From Neodontobutis hainanensis (taxonomy: Eukaryota; Chordata; Actinopteri; Gobiiformes; Odontobutidae): DNA of 64,000 bases. The stretch is from assembly GCA_024349245.1 (NCBI GenBank), contig JALDNG010000105.1, positions 219,001 through 283,000 on the forward strand, read 5' to 3'. A program made the translations under genes and the position numbers. Positions within the stretch are counted from its first letter, which is position 1. Every line of letters begins with the position of its first letter. Below, in pieces: positions 1 to 7,922 of this stretch. The notes beneath the pieces are model-generated. The model made no database searches and was not told where the DNA came from. It saw nothing but the letters and a program-made list of their open reading frames with translations.

Positions 1-694
1 TGAAACATGTTGCTGACCTGTGGTCTCATTTCAAGTTTAAGAACAAAGAAAACAAATGGAAGTAAATAAATGTTTGCATTAGATGTTTCTGATGCTAGTG
101 TTTATGTAGCATAACGAATATCCTCCTGTTCAATGCACTTTAGGTTCAAAGATGGTTTAGATGGTACGTTTATTATTATTATATATCTTTCTTGGGCTGT
201 AAGGGCCTTTTGACGATTGTACATTTATTTAATTTAATTTAAAATAAGCTGTGAATGTGTGCATCTCTTTGAATCACATTGATGTCTTTGTGTTTAAGTT
301 AAAATAGACGCAAGATTATTTTTAATATTGGTATTGTTTTTTATTGATTGAAACTATTTTCAATAAAAGGCAGTTGTGTTGAAATAAACAATGTGAAATA
401 TATTTGCACATTTAAATCTCATTTCTAAAAAAGTATAATGTTATGTCTGATACAAAAGGACAAATGATTACCTCATGAATTTTTTTTTTTGTTTTAGTCG
501 ACTAAATCTATTTTAATTTTAGTCGAGACTAAAACTAAATAAAAATTTCTTGTCAAAATTAACATTGAATAAAGTTAGATAAATTAACAAAACACTTATT
601 TGAACAAGTTTATGTAGAAATGCTGTTGACTAAGACTCTGAGACTGAGCAGAGACTCTGAAAGACTGAGACTTGTTTTTGTGTTTTCTCTTTAG
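1..694. other. AT-rich flank with chemokine intron remnant
   Basis: No gene is seen before 695. About 545-694 matches the intron that precedes exon 3 in the other chemokine copies of this window (shared stretches around 'aaacacttatttgaac' and 'aaatgctgttgac'). The preceding 480-545 stretch has the TTTTAGTCGACTAAA-like palindromic sequence of a dispersed repeat and sits where exon 2 would be expected. Exons 1 and 2 of the first copy are therefore missing from this window. Confidence 0.5.
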
Positions 695-1141
695 TTTTCA
701 CACAAAGACAAGTAGTTACTGCTGTCATCTCAAAGCTGCCTGGGTCCAACGCAAGATCATTGAAATCAGGTGAGCTTCTTTTTCAGCTCCAGTTTGACTC
801 GTCTCATTTTCAAGCTGCTTTCATTCAGTGTCGTTAAATACAAGTAGTAATTATTATCTTTGACTGATAATAACTGGAAAAAAGTGTTTCCACATTTATT
901 TATCCTAAAGTTTTTTTCCTTTTTCTTTAGAAAACAGAAGAAGGCCAAATCCCTGAACGTACCTCCTCCTGTGAAGTCCACAGTGTCTCTTCTGTCCATC
1001 CTCACCTCCACCGCCGCTCCGTCCTCCTCCAGCTTCGTTCGATCCTTATTTCTCGCTCCGTCCTCCTCCAGCTCTGTCCCATCTTCAGCCTTCTCTCCGT
1101 TTTTTTTATTTTTTTATTTAACCTTTATTTATCCAGGATAG
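695..1141 (+). pseudogene. CC chemokine copy A, exons 3-4 only
   Basis: This is a 5'-truncated CC chemokine copy. Exon 3 (695-769, 75 nt, flanked by TTTAG and GTGAGC) encodes the last chemokine strand and C-terminal helix, including Y-C-C-H-L and W-V-Q-R-K-I-I-E-I. Exon 4 (931-1141) begins R-K-Q-K-K-A-K and continues into the Ser-rich tail (STAAPSSSS), with only about two degenerate tail units. At 1100 the tail runs into an inserted repeat and stops at 1139-1141. Exons 1 and 2, which would carry the signal peptide and the CC motif, are absent upstream. A second cysteine follows the fourth conserved Cys, as in copy E at 32.7 kb but not in the copies at 1.6, 5.9 and 29.8 kb. Identification as a chemokine rests on homology to the intact copy at 5442-7922. 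It is probably non-functional. Confidence 0.75.
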
Positions 1142-1350
1142 TACCGCTGAGATTACACATCTGTTTTAGAGGAGAGTCCTGGCCCCATGTGTGTTTTTGG
1201 GGAGGACTATTGTACATGTCTTTAGTGGTAGGGCAAACCGGAGGAAACCTACGCACAGGGAGGACATGCACACTCCAAACAGAAGGGTCCTGCCCTGGAA
1301 GGGAATCAAACCCAGGACCTTCTTGCTGTGAGGAAGGAGTGTTGACCACT
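1100..1350 (-). mobile_element. Dispersed SINE/MITE-like repeat insertion
   Basis: Read on the minus strand this contains the widespread fish repeat pattern: '(gt)ggtcaacactccttcctcacagcaagaaggtcctgggtt' in content, then a segment resembling 'gcatgtcctccctgtg', then an A/T-rich end. The same family lies on the plus strand at 10918-11315. Its left edge interrupts the Ser-rich tail of chemokine copy A and its right edge abuts the middle of exon 2 of copy B, so it bridges two broken genes. I see no obvious target-site duplication. Confidence 0.7.
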
Positions 1351-2197
1351 CTGATCCCATCATCGGTTATTTGGTCCAAAAACCCAAAGGTCCATGTGTC
1401 TGAGCCGTCATGTAAGTCCAGACTGATAACATTATTTAATTTAGAAACTAAACAAACTAAACTAAAGTTTATGCAGAAATGCTGTTGACCAAGATTCTGT
1501 GACTGACAGAGACTTGTGTCGCTGAAAGACTGAGACTTGTTTTTGTGTTTTCTCTTTAGTTTTCAGACGGAGACAGGTCTTTACTGCTCTCAGGTCAGCG
1601 CTCCCTGGGTCCAACGCAAGATCATTGAAATCAGGTGAGCTTCTTTTTCAGCTCCAGTTTGACTCGTCTCATTTTCAAGCTGCTTTCATTCAGTGTCGTT
1701 AAAAACAAGTAGAGTTATACTAATTATTATCTTTGACTGATAATAACTGCAGATTTAAAAACACCTCAGAGTAAGGTTTCTGAGTTTATGAAAAGCATAG
1801 TCTCCAGTTCAGTCTGTGTTACCTGTGTCCCTTGTACCTGGAACATGTAACTATTAGACTGGGACATATACTTTTATAATAATAATTCACATTTCTTCAG
1901 TGTCATGTAAACATTTATTCATCCATCTGTTTTTTTACTCTTTTTTACTCTTTTTTTAGAAAACAGAAGAAGGCCAAATCCCAGGACGTACCTCCTTCTG
2001 TGAAGTCCAGTGTCTCTTCTGTCCATCCTCACCTCCACCGCCGCTCCGTCCTCCTCCAGCTCCGTCCCATCTTCATCCCTCACTCCGTCCTCCTCCAGCT
2101 CCGTCTCATCTTCATCCCTCGCTCCGTCCTCCTCCAGCTCCGTCCTCCTCCAGCTCCGTCCCATCTTCATCCTTCGCTCCCTCCTCTTCTTCACTGA
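1351..2197 (+). pseudogene. CC chemokine copy B, 5'-truncated and disrupted
   Basis: The remnant of exon 2 (1351-1411) encodes PIIGYLVQKP and ends at the canonical donor GTAAGTCC. An in-frame TGA replaces the CGA/CCA seen after the P-C-V of the other copies. Exon 3 (1560-1634, 75 nt) is intact: F-Q-T-E-T-G-L-Y-C-S-Q, then W-V-Q-R-K-I-I-E. Exon 4 (1960-2197) has the R-K-Q-K-K-A-K-S-Q-D start. A 2-nt loss near 2010 relative to the copy at 6218 then shifts it into the third frame of the Ser-rich repeat, giving a hydrophobic tail with LLQLRPIFIP repeats that ends at 2195-2197. Exon 1 and the CC-containing half of exon 2 are replaced by the repeat at 1100-1350. The 3' UTR and poly(A) signal follow at 2440-2450. 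Confidence 0.75.
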
Positions 2198-2442
2198 GTC
2201 ATGTCGACGAGAGGCCTTTGGAGTAAAAAAAAGACTTTGACTAGACGTCTCCACGTGTCCCTCAGAGTAATTACATTTAAAACCAGTCTTTTCCAAATGT
2301 TGAGTTTTGAATAATTATTTATTGGTTTGGAACTTTGTATTTATTTTTGTTATATTTAAACAAAAACTTAATATTTTGTCACAATGTATTTATTGTAGTT
2401 TTGTGACTTCTGCGAATTGAAATGTCGAATTAAAAGTGAACA

Positions 2443-2448
2443 AATAAA
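2443..2448 (+). promoter_or_regulatory. Poly(A) signal of chemokine copy B
   Basis: AATAAA lies about 245 nt downstream of the copy B stop, in a 3' UTR whose sequence recurs near 4470-4560 (second copy, AATAAA at 4528-4533) and in diverged form near 33040-33140. Confidence 0.6.
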
Positions 2449-2504
2449 ATGTAGAAACCATTTTATTATTATTATTATTTTGTTATGAATGAAAAGACAG
2501 CACC

Positions 2505-2718
2505 CGGCGGTAGCTCGGTGGTAGAGCGGTCGTCCTTCAACCGGAAGGTAGGCGGTTCGATTCTCACTCTCCCCAAAAGTTCATACTGTTGTTGTGTCCT
2601 TGGGCAAGACACTTAACCCACCTTGCCTCCAGTGTCTGCAACACTGGTGATTACATTAGAACAATGTAAGTCGCTTTGGATAAAAGCGTCAGCTAAATGA
2701 ATAAATGTAAATGTAAAA
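2505..2718 (+). mobile_element. tRNA-derived SINE
   Basis: The head has RNA polymerase III promoter boxes (A-box-like TAGCTCGGTGGTAGAGCG, B-box GGTTCGATTCT). The body includes TTGGGCAAGACACTTAACCC. The 3' tail is of the 'gtcgctttggataaaagcg' type and ends in ATGTAAATGTAAAA. It is a standard fish SINE layout. Related copies are at 4815-5000, about 19440-19625 and about 37595-37700. Confidence 0.85.
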
Positions 2719-2819
2719 GATATATAATACTACATAAGTGGATTTAAGTAGATTTAAAACAGAAGTGAGAGTTACGGTCTTGTCTTGTTAGTTTTTCATT
2801 CAAAAACTATTTAAAGTGT

Positions 2820-2935
2820 GTGATCCTCATCCCGCTTCACACTCGGGCTCAAACTGTCCCAGTGCAGCTGAAGGTCCTGGCTCGATGAAGCCAACAGGAC
2901 AACATCATCTGCAAAAAGACGAGACGAGAAATCTG
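2820..2935 (-). mobile_element. LINE reverse-transcriptase fragment (FADD box)
   Basis: Read on the minus strand this encodes LFADDVVLLASSSQDLQL, the catalytic F/Y-A-D-D box of a non-LTR retrotransposon reverse transcriptase. An almost identical fragment is at 4700-4808, in the same position relative to the next chemokine copy. The insertion therefore predates duplication of the chemokine unit. It belongs to the same LINE family as 30244-31555 and 34262-34742. Confidence 0.75.
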
Positions 2936-3338
2936 AATACATTTCTATTTATCAAAGTTCAACTTTAAAACTTGAACTTTCAGTTTCAGTTTTTTGTTTT
3001 TCAGTTCCAAACATTAGGAGCTTATTTTAGCTCCATGTGATTAGCCCTTGAACCGGACTTTGGACTTGTTTGGTTTAAATGGTTAAAGTCTAAAAAGCTG
3101 TTTATTCTGAGACAATGAATGTTTTATTTCAAATGTTTGGAGAAATCTGCCAAAAACTATTGTGAAGTCTGTGCATTGTCTTTATTTTACTGCACAATTG
3201 TAAAAACAATTACTTCATTTTCCCGCTGAAGTGTTTCTGTTTCACAAACAGTTGGAAAGTCCTTCCAACTCCCAATTCCTTCACTAATCTCTATCAGGAA
3301 GAAATAGGACTTTCCCTTTTCTCTGTGTTTAAATACAA

Positions 3339-3790
3339 GACAAGACAAGACATTTATTTTGTAAAGCCCAATATCGCAACAACAGCCGCCACAAAGGGCT
3401 TAACAGACTGCACTAGACAACATCCCCTGTCATTAGACCCTCCATCAGGGTGAGGAAAAACTCCCAAAAAAACCCAGCCGGGAAAAAAGAGAAACCTCAG
3501 GGAGAACCACAGAAGGAGGTATCCACTCCCAGGACGGACATGCCGTGCAGGAACGTGTCCAGGACAGTTGAAAAAATACATAGAATTACACCAACAAAAA
3601 AAAACCTCAGTCAACATCAAGGTAGATGACAGATGGAAAGGGGGTCCTCGTACTGGAGCAGAGTCCAGGGGTACTACACATCACCCAGCAGATTAGATCT
3701 GTGCGTTCACCTTAGGAGGAGGTAGAAAGGAGAAAAAAGTGTTAAATACCACTGAAAAATAGGCAGATGTAATAATAATATGAATGGCTG
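3339..3790 (-). mobile_element. L2-type LINE 3' end, inverted
   Basis: The reverse complement matches the 3' end of the LINE at 23120-25545: the segments around 'tttctcttttttcc', 'cctcaccctgatggagggtc' and 'gttaagccctttg', ending in (CTTGT)n, which appears here as 'acaagacaagacaagac'. It is a 5'-truncated copy inserted at the TATA region of a chemokine promoter. Confidence 0.8.
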
Positions 3791-4436
3791 AGCGTGTACC
3801 TACACCTACAGCCAGTATGAGCGTGTACCTACAGCTACGACCAGTGTGAGTATGTACCTACAGCTACGACCAGTGTGAGCGTGTACCTACAGCTACAACC
3901 AGTGTGAGTGTGTACCTACAGCTACGACCAGTGTGAGTGTGTACCTACAGCTACGACCAGTGTGAGTGTGTACCTACAGCTACAGCCAGTGTGAGTGTGT
4001 ACCTACAGCTACGACCAGTGTGAGTGTGTACCTACAGCTACGACCAGTGTGAGTGTGTACCTACAGCTACAGCCAGTGTGAGCGTGTACCTACAGCTACA
4101 GCCAGTGTGAGCGTGTACCTACAGCTACAGCCAGTGTAAGCGTGTACCTACAGCTACAGCCAGTGTGAGCGTGTACCTACAGCTACGACCAGTGTGAGCG
4201 TGTACCTACAGCTACGACCAGTGTGAGTGTGTACCTACAGCTACGACCAGTGTGAGTGTGTACCTACAGCTACGACCAGTGTGAGTGTGTACCTACAGCT
4301 ACGACCAGTGTGAGTGTGTACCTACAGCTACAACCAGTGTGAGTGTGTACCTACAGCTACGACCAGTGTGAGTGTGTACCTACAGCTACAACCAGTGTGA
4401 GTGTGTACCTACAGCTACGACCAGTGTGAGTGTGTC
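3788..4436. repeat. 29-bp minisatellite derived from the LINE
   Basis: About 22 near-identical copies of a 29-bp unit (core 'gtgtgtacctacagctacg', then 'accagtgtga'). Variants are mostly g/a at acga/acag/acaa and gtg/gcg. The unit is the reverse complement of a single-copy stretch of the LINE at about 24935-24965 (around 'gtgtagctgtaggtacacac'). The array sits exactly where that stretch would be in the inverted LINE copy at 3339-3790. Confidence 0.85.
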
Positions 4437-4699
4437 CCATCTTCATCCTTCGCTCCGTCCTTGTTGCAATGTATTTATTGTAGTTTTGTGCCTTCTGCAA
4501 ATTGAAATGTCAAACTAAAAGTGAACAAATAAAATGTACAAACCATTTTATTTTATGTTTCTGTGTTGAATGAAACGATTTATAAAACTATAAAAAACTA
4601 CAGTGGAAAGAATGAGGAACAAGTGGGAGACAAGGAGATTTAAAACAGAAGTGAGAGTTACGGTCTTGTCTTGTTAGTTTTTCATTCAAAAACTATTTA

Positions 4700-4808
4700 A
4701 AGTGTGTGATCCTCGTCCCGCTTCACACTCGGCCTCAAACCGTCCCAGTGCAGCTGAAGGTCCTGGCTCGATGAAGCCAACAGGACAACATCATCTGCAA
4801 AAAGACGA
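4700..4808 (-). mobile_element. LINE reverse-transcriptase fragment, second copy
   Basis: The minus strand encodes LFADDVVLLASSSQDLQL again, nearly identical to 2820-2935. Here the fragment is followed directly by a SINE (4815-5000), whereas the first copy is not. The SINE therefore inserted after the chemokine unit had duplicated. Confidence 0.75.
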
Positions 4809-4814
4809 GACGAG

Positions 4815-5000
4815 TAGCTCAGTGGGTAGAGAAGTCCTCCATCAACTGGAAGGTAGATGGTTTGATTCCCGCTCTCCCCACAGTTCATACTGTCGTTGTG
4901 TCCTTGGGCAAGACACTTAACCCACCTTGTCTCCAGTGGCTCTAACACTGGTGATTAGAAGCTCAATGTAAGTCGCTTTGGATAAAATGTAAATGTAAAA
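4815..5000 (+). mobile_element. tRNA-derived SINE
   Basis: A-box-like TAGCTCAGTGGGTAGAG, B-box-like GGTTTGATTCC, the TTGGGCAAGACACTTAACCC body and the tail ATGTAAATGTAAAA. Same family as 2505-2718. It lies about 350 bp upstream of the TATA-like box of the intact chemokine gene. Confidence 0.85.
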
Positions 5001-5347
5001 CTTGAACTTTCAGTTTTTTTTTTTTCACATGGAGCTTATTTTAGCTCCATGTGATTGGCCCTTGAACCGGACTTTGAACTGGTTTGGTTTAAATGATTAA
5101 AGTCTATAAAGCTGTTTGATCTGAGGCTATGAATGTTTTATTTCAAATGTTTGGAGACATCTGCCAAAAACTACTGTGAAATCTGTAAACTGTCTTTATT
5201 TTAATGCACAATTAAAAATAAAAACAATGACTTCATTTTCCTGCTGAAGTGTTTCTCTTTCACAATCAGTGGGAAAGTCCGTTTAAACCCCCCACCCCTT
5301 CACGGATCTCTATCAGGAAAATGACCTAAGAACTACTTTTTCTGTCG

Positions 5348-5355
5348 TTAAATAC
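5348..5355 (+). promoter_or_regulatory. TATA-like box of the intact chemokine gene
   Basis: TTAAATAC lies 87 nt upstream of the ATG at 5442, in a segment shared almost letter for letter with the copies at 29196-29203 and 32215-32222. This spacing gives the short 5' UTR usual for chemokine genes. A kappa-B-like GGGAAAGTCC (one mismatch to the consensus) lies at 5271-5280. Function is inferred from position and conservation between copies. Confidence 0.5.
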
Positions 5356-5441
5356 GAGTGTTCTCTGTTCGTCTGACAGAACTCACAGCTCTCTTCACTC
5401 TCCCTTTACTCTTCTGTTTAGTTCTGGTATTTATTCTGAAA

Positions 5442-7922
5442 ATGAGCTGTGGAAACCTGCTGGTGCTGCTGCCTCTGATGCTGATGGCTCTGTCTCACTG
5501 TGGATCTGCAGGTAACACCTCACTTTCACCCACAATATTTCATTCTCCTGCAGGTTTTCATTGACATTTCTTGTTTTTGTGTTGGATTAAAGATGAAAAG
5601 CTGACGTTCTGCTGCACAAAAGTGTCTACCAAAGAGATCACTGAACCCATCATCAGTTATTTGGTCCAAAAACCCGCAGCTCCATGTGTCCCAGCCATCA
5701 TGTAAGTCCAGATTAATCATGTTATTTCATTTACAAACTAAACTAACCTCACAGATATTGGATTAAGTAAGATAAATTAACAAAACACTTATTTGAACGA
5801 GTTTATGCAGAAATGCTGTTGACTAAGACACTGTGACTGAGCAGAGACTTGTTTTTGTGTTTTCTCTTTAGTTTTCAGACGGAGACAGGTCTTTACTGCT
5901 CTCAGGTCAAAGCTCCCTGGGTCAAAAGCAAGATCATTGAATTCAGGTGAGCTTCTTTTTCAGCTCCAGTTTGACCCGTCTCTTTTTCAATCTGCTTTCA
6001 TTCAGTGTCGTTAAATACAAGTAGAGTAATACTAACTATTATCTTTGTCTGATAATAACTGCAGATTTAAAAACAGTTCGTGTTACCTGTGACCCTTGTA
6101 CCTGGAACGTGTAACTATTAGACTGGGACATGTACTTTTATACTAATAATTCACATTTCTTCAGTGTCATGTAAACATTTATTCATCCTTCTGTTTTTTT
6201 ACTCTTTTGTTTTTCAGAAAACAGAACAAAGATAAATCCCAGGACGTACCTCCTCCTGTGAAGTCCACAGTGTCTCTTCTGTCCATCCTCACCTCCACCG
6301 CCGCTCCGTCCTCCTCCAGCTCCGTCCCATCTTCATCCCTCGCTCCGTCCCCCTCCAGCTCCGTCCCATCTTCATTCCTCGCTCCGTCCTCCTCCAGCTC
6401 CGTCCCATCTTCATCCCTCGCTCCGTCCTCCTCCAGCTCCGTCCCATCTTCATCCTTCGCTCCGTCCTCCTCCAGCTCCGTCCCATCTTCATCCCTCGCT
6501 CCGTCCTCCTCCAGCTCCGTCCCATCTTCATCCCTCGCGCCGTCCTCCTCTAGCTCCGTCCCATCTTCATCCCTCGCTCCGTCCTCCTCCAGCTCCGTCC
6601 CATCTTCATCCCTCGCTCCGTCCTCCTCCAGCTCCGTCCCATCTTCATCCCTCGCTCCGTCCTCCTCCAGCTCCGTCCCATCTTCATCCCTCGCTCCGTC
6701 CTCCTCCAGCTCCGTCCCATCTTCATCCCTCGCTCCGTCCTCCTCCAGCTCCGTTCCATCTTCATCCCTCGCTCCGTCCTCCTCCAGCTCCGTTCCATCT
6801 TCATCCCTCGCTCCGTCCTCCTCCAGCTCCGTCCCATCTTCATCCTTCGCTCCGTCCTCCTCCAGCTCCGTCCCATCTTCATCCCTCGCTCCGTCCTCCT
6901 CCAGCTCCGTCCCATCTTCATCCCTCGCTCCGTCCTCCTCCAGCTCCGTCCCATCTTCATCCCTCCCTCCGTCCTCCTCCTCCAGCTCCGTCCCATCTTC
7001 ATCCTTCGCTCCGTCCTCCTCCAGCTCCGTCCCATCTTCATCCCTCCCTCCGTCCTCCTCCAGCTCCGTCCCATCTTCATCCCTCGCTCCGTCCTCCTCC
7101 TCTAGCTCCGTCCCATCTTCATCCCTCGCTCCGTCCTCCTCCAGCTCCGTCCCATCTTCATCCCTCGCTCCGTCCTCCTCCAGCTCCGTCCCATCTTCAT
7201 CCCTCGCTCCGTCCTCCTCCAGCTCCGTCCCATCTTCATCCTCGCTCCCTCCTCCTCCAGCTCCGTCCCATCTTCATCCCTCGCTCCGTCCTCCTCCAGC
7301 TCCGTCCCATCTTCATCCCTCGCTCCGTCCTCCTCCAGCTCCGTCCCATCTTCATCCCTCGCTCCGTCCTCCTCCAGCTCCGTCCCATCTTCATCCCTCG
7401 CTCCGTCCTCCTCCAGCTCCGTCCCATCTTCATCCTTCGCTCCGTCCTCCTCCAGCTCCGTTCCATCTTCATCCCTCGCTCCGTCCTCCTCCAGCTCCGT
7501 CCCATCTTCATCCCTCGCTCCGTCCTCCTCCAGCTCCGTCCCATCTTCATCCCTCGCTCCGTCCTCCTCCAGCTCCGTCCCATCTTCATCCTTCGCTCCG
7601 TCCTCCTCCAGCTCCGTTCCATCTTCATCCCTCGCTCCGTCCTCCTCCAGCTCCGTCCCATCTTCATCCTTCGCTCCGTCCTCCTCCAGCTCCGTTCCAT
7701 CTTCATCACTCGCTCCGTCCTCCTCCAGCTCTGTTCCATCTTCATCCCTCGCTCCGTCCTCCTCCAGCTCTGTTCCATCTTCATCCCTCGCTCCGTCCTC
7801 CTCCTCCAGCTCTGTTCCATCTTCATCCTTCGCTCCGTCCTCCTCCTCCAGCTCTGTCCCATCTTCATCCCTCGCTCCGTCCTCCTCCAGCTCCGTCCCA
7901 TCTTCATCCCTCGCTCCTATGA
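5442..7922 (+). CDS. CC chemokine with a giant mucin-like Ser/Pro tail
   Basis: Four exons join in frame: 5442-5511, 5593-5701, 5872-5946 and 6218-7922 (1959 nt, 652 aa), all with GT-AG introns. Residues 1-23 form a signal peptide (MSCGNLLVLLPLMLMALSHC...). Residues 24-85 form a CC chemokine core: adjacent Cys30-Cys31, Cys55 and Cys69, the I-I-S-Y-L strand, P-C-V-P-A-I-I-F and the C-terminal helix W-V-K-S-K-I-I-E-F. A basic linker (RKQNKDK) follows, then a tail of over 500 residues. About 24 units are APSSSSSVPSSSL. A 1-nt loss near 7241 then shifts into about 17 units of RPPPAPSHLHPSL. No transmembrane or GPI-type C-terminus is seen, so it would be secreted, unlike CX3CL1/CXCL16 which anchor their mucin stalks. 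Ordinary CC chemokines are about 90-100 aa. The start is chosen because the ATG begins a clean signal peptide shared with two other copies. Chemokine identity is secure; translation of the full tail is inference. The orthologue is not assigned. Confidence 0.75.
6300..7916 (+). repeat. 39-bp coding minisatellite in the chemokine tail
   Basis: About 41 tandem copies of a 39-bp C/T-rich unit (core 'ctccgtcctcctccagctcc', then 'gtcccatcttcatccctcg'). The period is a multiple of three, so the frame is kept through expansions. A few units carry extra or missing TCC triplets, and one has a single-base loss (7241) that changes the frame. The plus strand is almost free of stops in all three frames. 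Short versions are in copies A (about 2 units), B (about 4-5) and D (1). Confidence 0.95.

Larger units (their letters stand above)
2965..4560 (+). pseudogene. Chemokine relic: promoter and 3' end without exons 1-3
   Basis: 2965-3338 is collinear with the promoter of the intact chemokine gene (4998-5355) up to its TATA-like TTTAAATAC, where an inverted LINE tail begins. 4437-4462 is a stub of the 39-bp Ser-rich unit. 4463-4560 is the chemokine 3' UTR with AATAAA at 4528-4533. The region between them, which should hold exons 1-3, is occupied by an L2-type LINE 3' end and a minisatellite grown from it. No coding potential remains. Confidence 0.65.

Noticed and set aside
2511..2580. tRNA gene
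   Set aside because: A- and B-box-like sequences are present but there is no cloverleaf; the sequence is the head of a SINE with a standard tail. The same holds for 4815-4890.
3788..4436. CRISPR-like direct repeat array
   Set aside because: Units are contiguous without unique spacers, the unit derives from a LINE, and the genome is vertebrate. The same applies to the other tandem arrays.
5358..5441. Upstream ATG extending the chemokine signal peptide
   Set aside because: It would put about 28 residues ahead of a complete signal peptide and begins close to the inferred transcription start; the ATG at 5442 is shared by copies D and E.
6289..7907. Minus-strand open frames (MKMGRSWRRTERG repeats) opposite the chemokine tail
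   Set aside because: Shadow of the coding repeat; the plus-strand frame is joined by good splice sites to a chemokine core, the minus-strand ones are joined to nothing.
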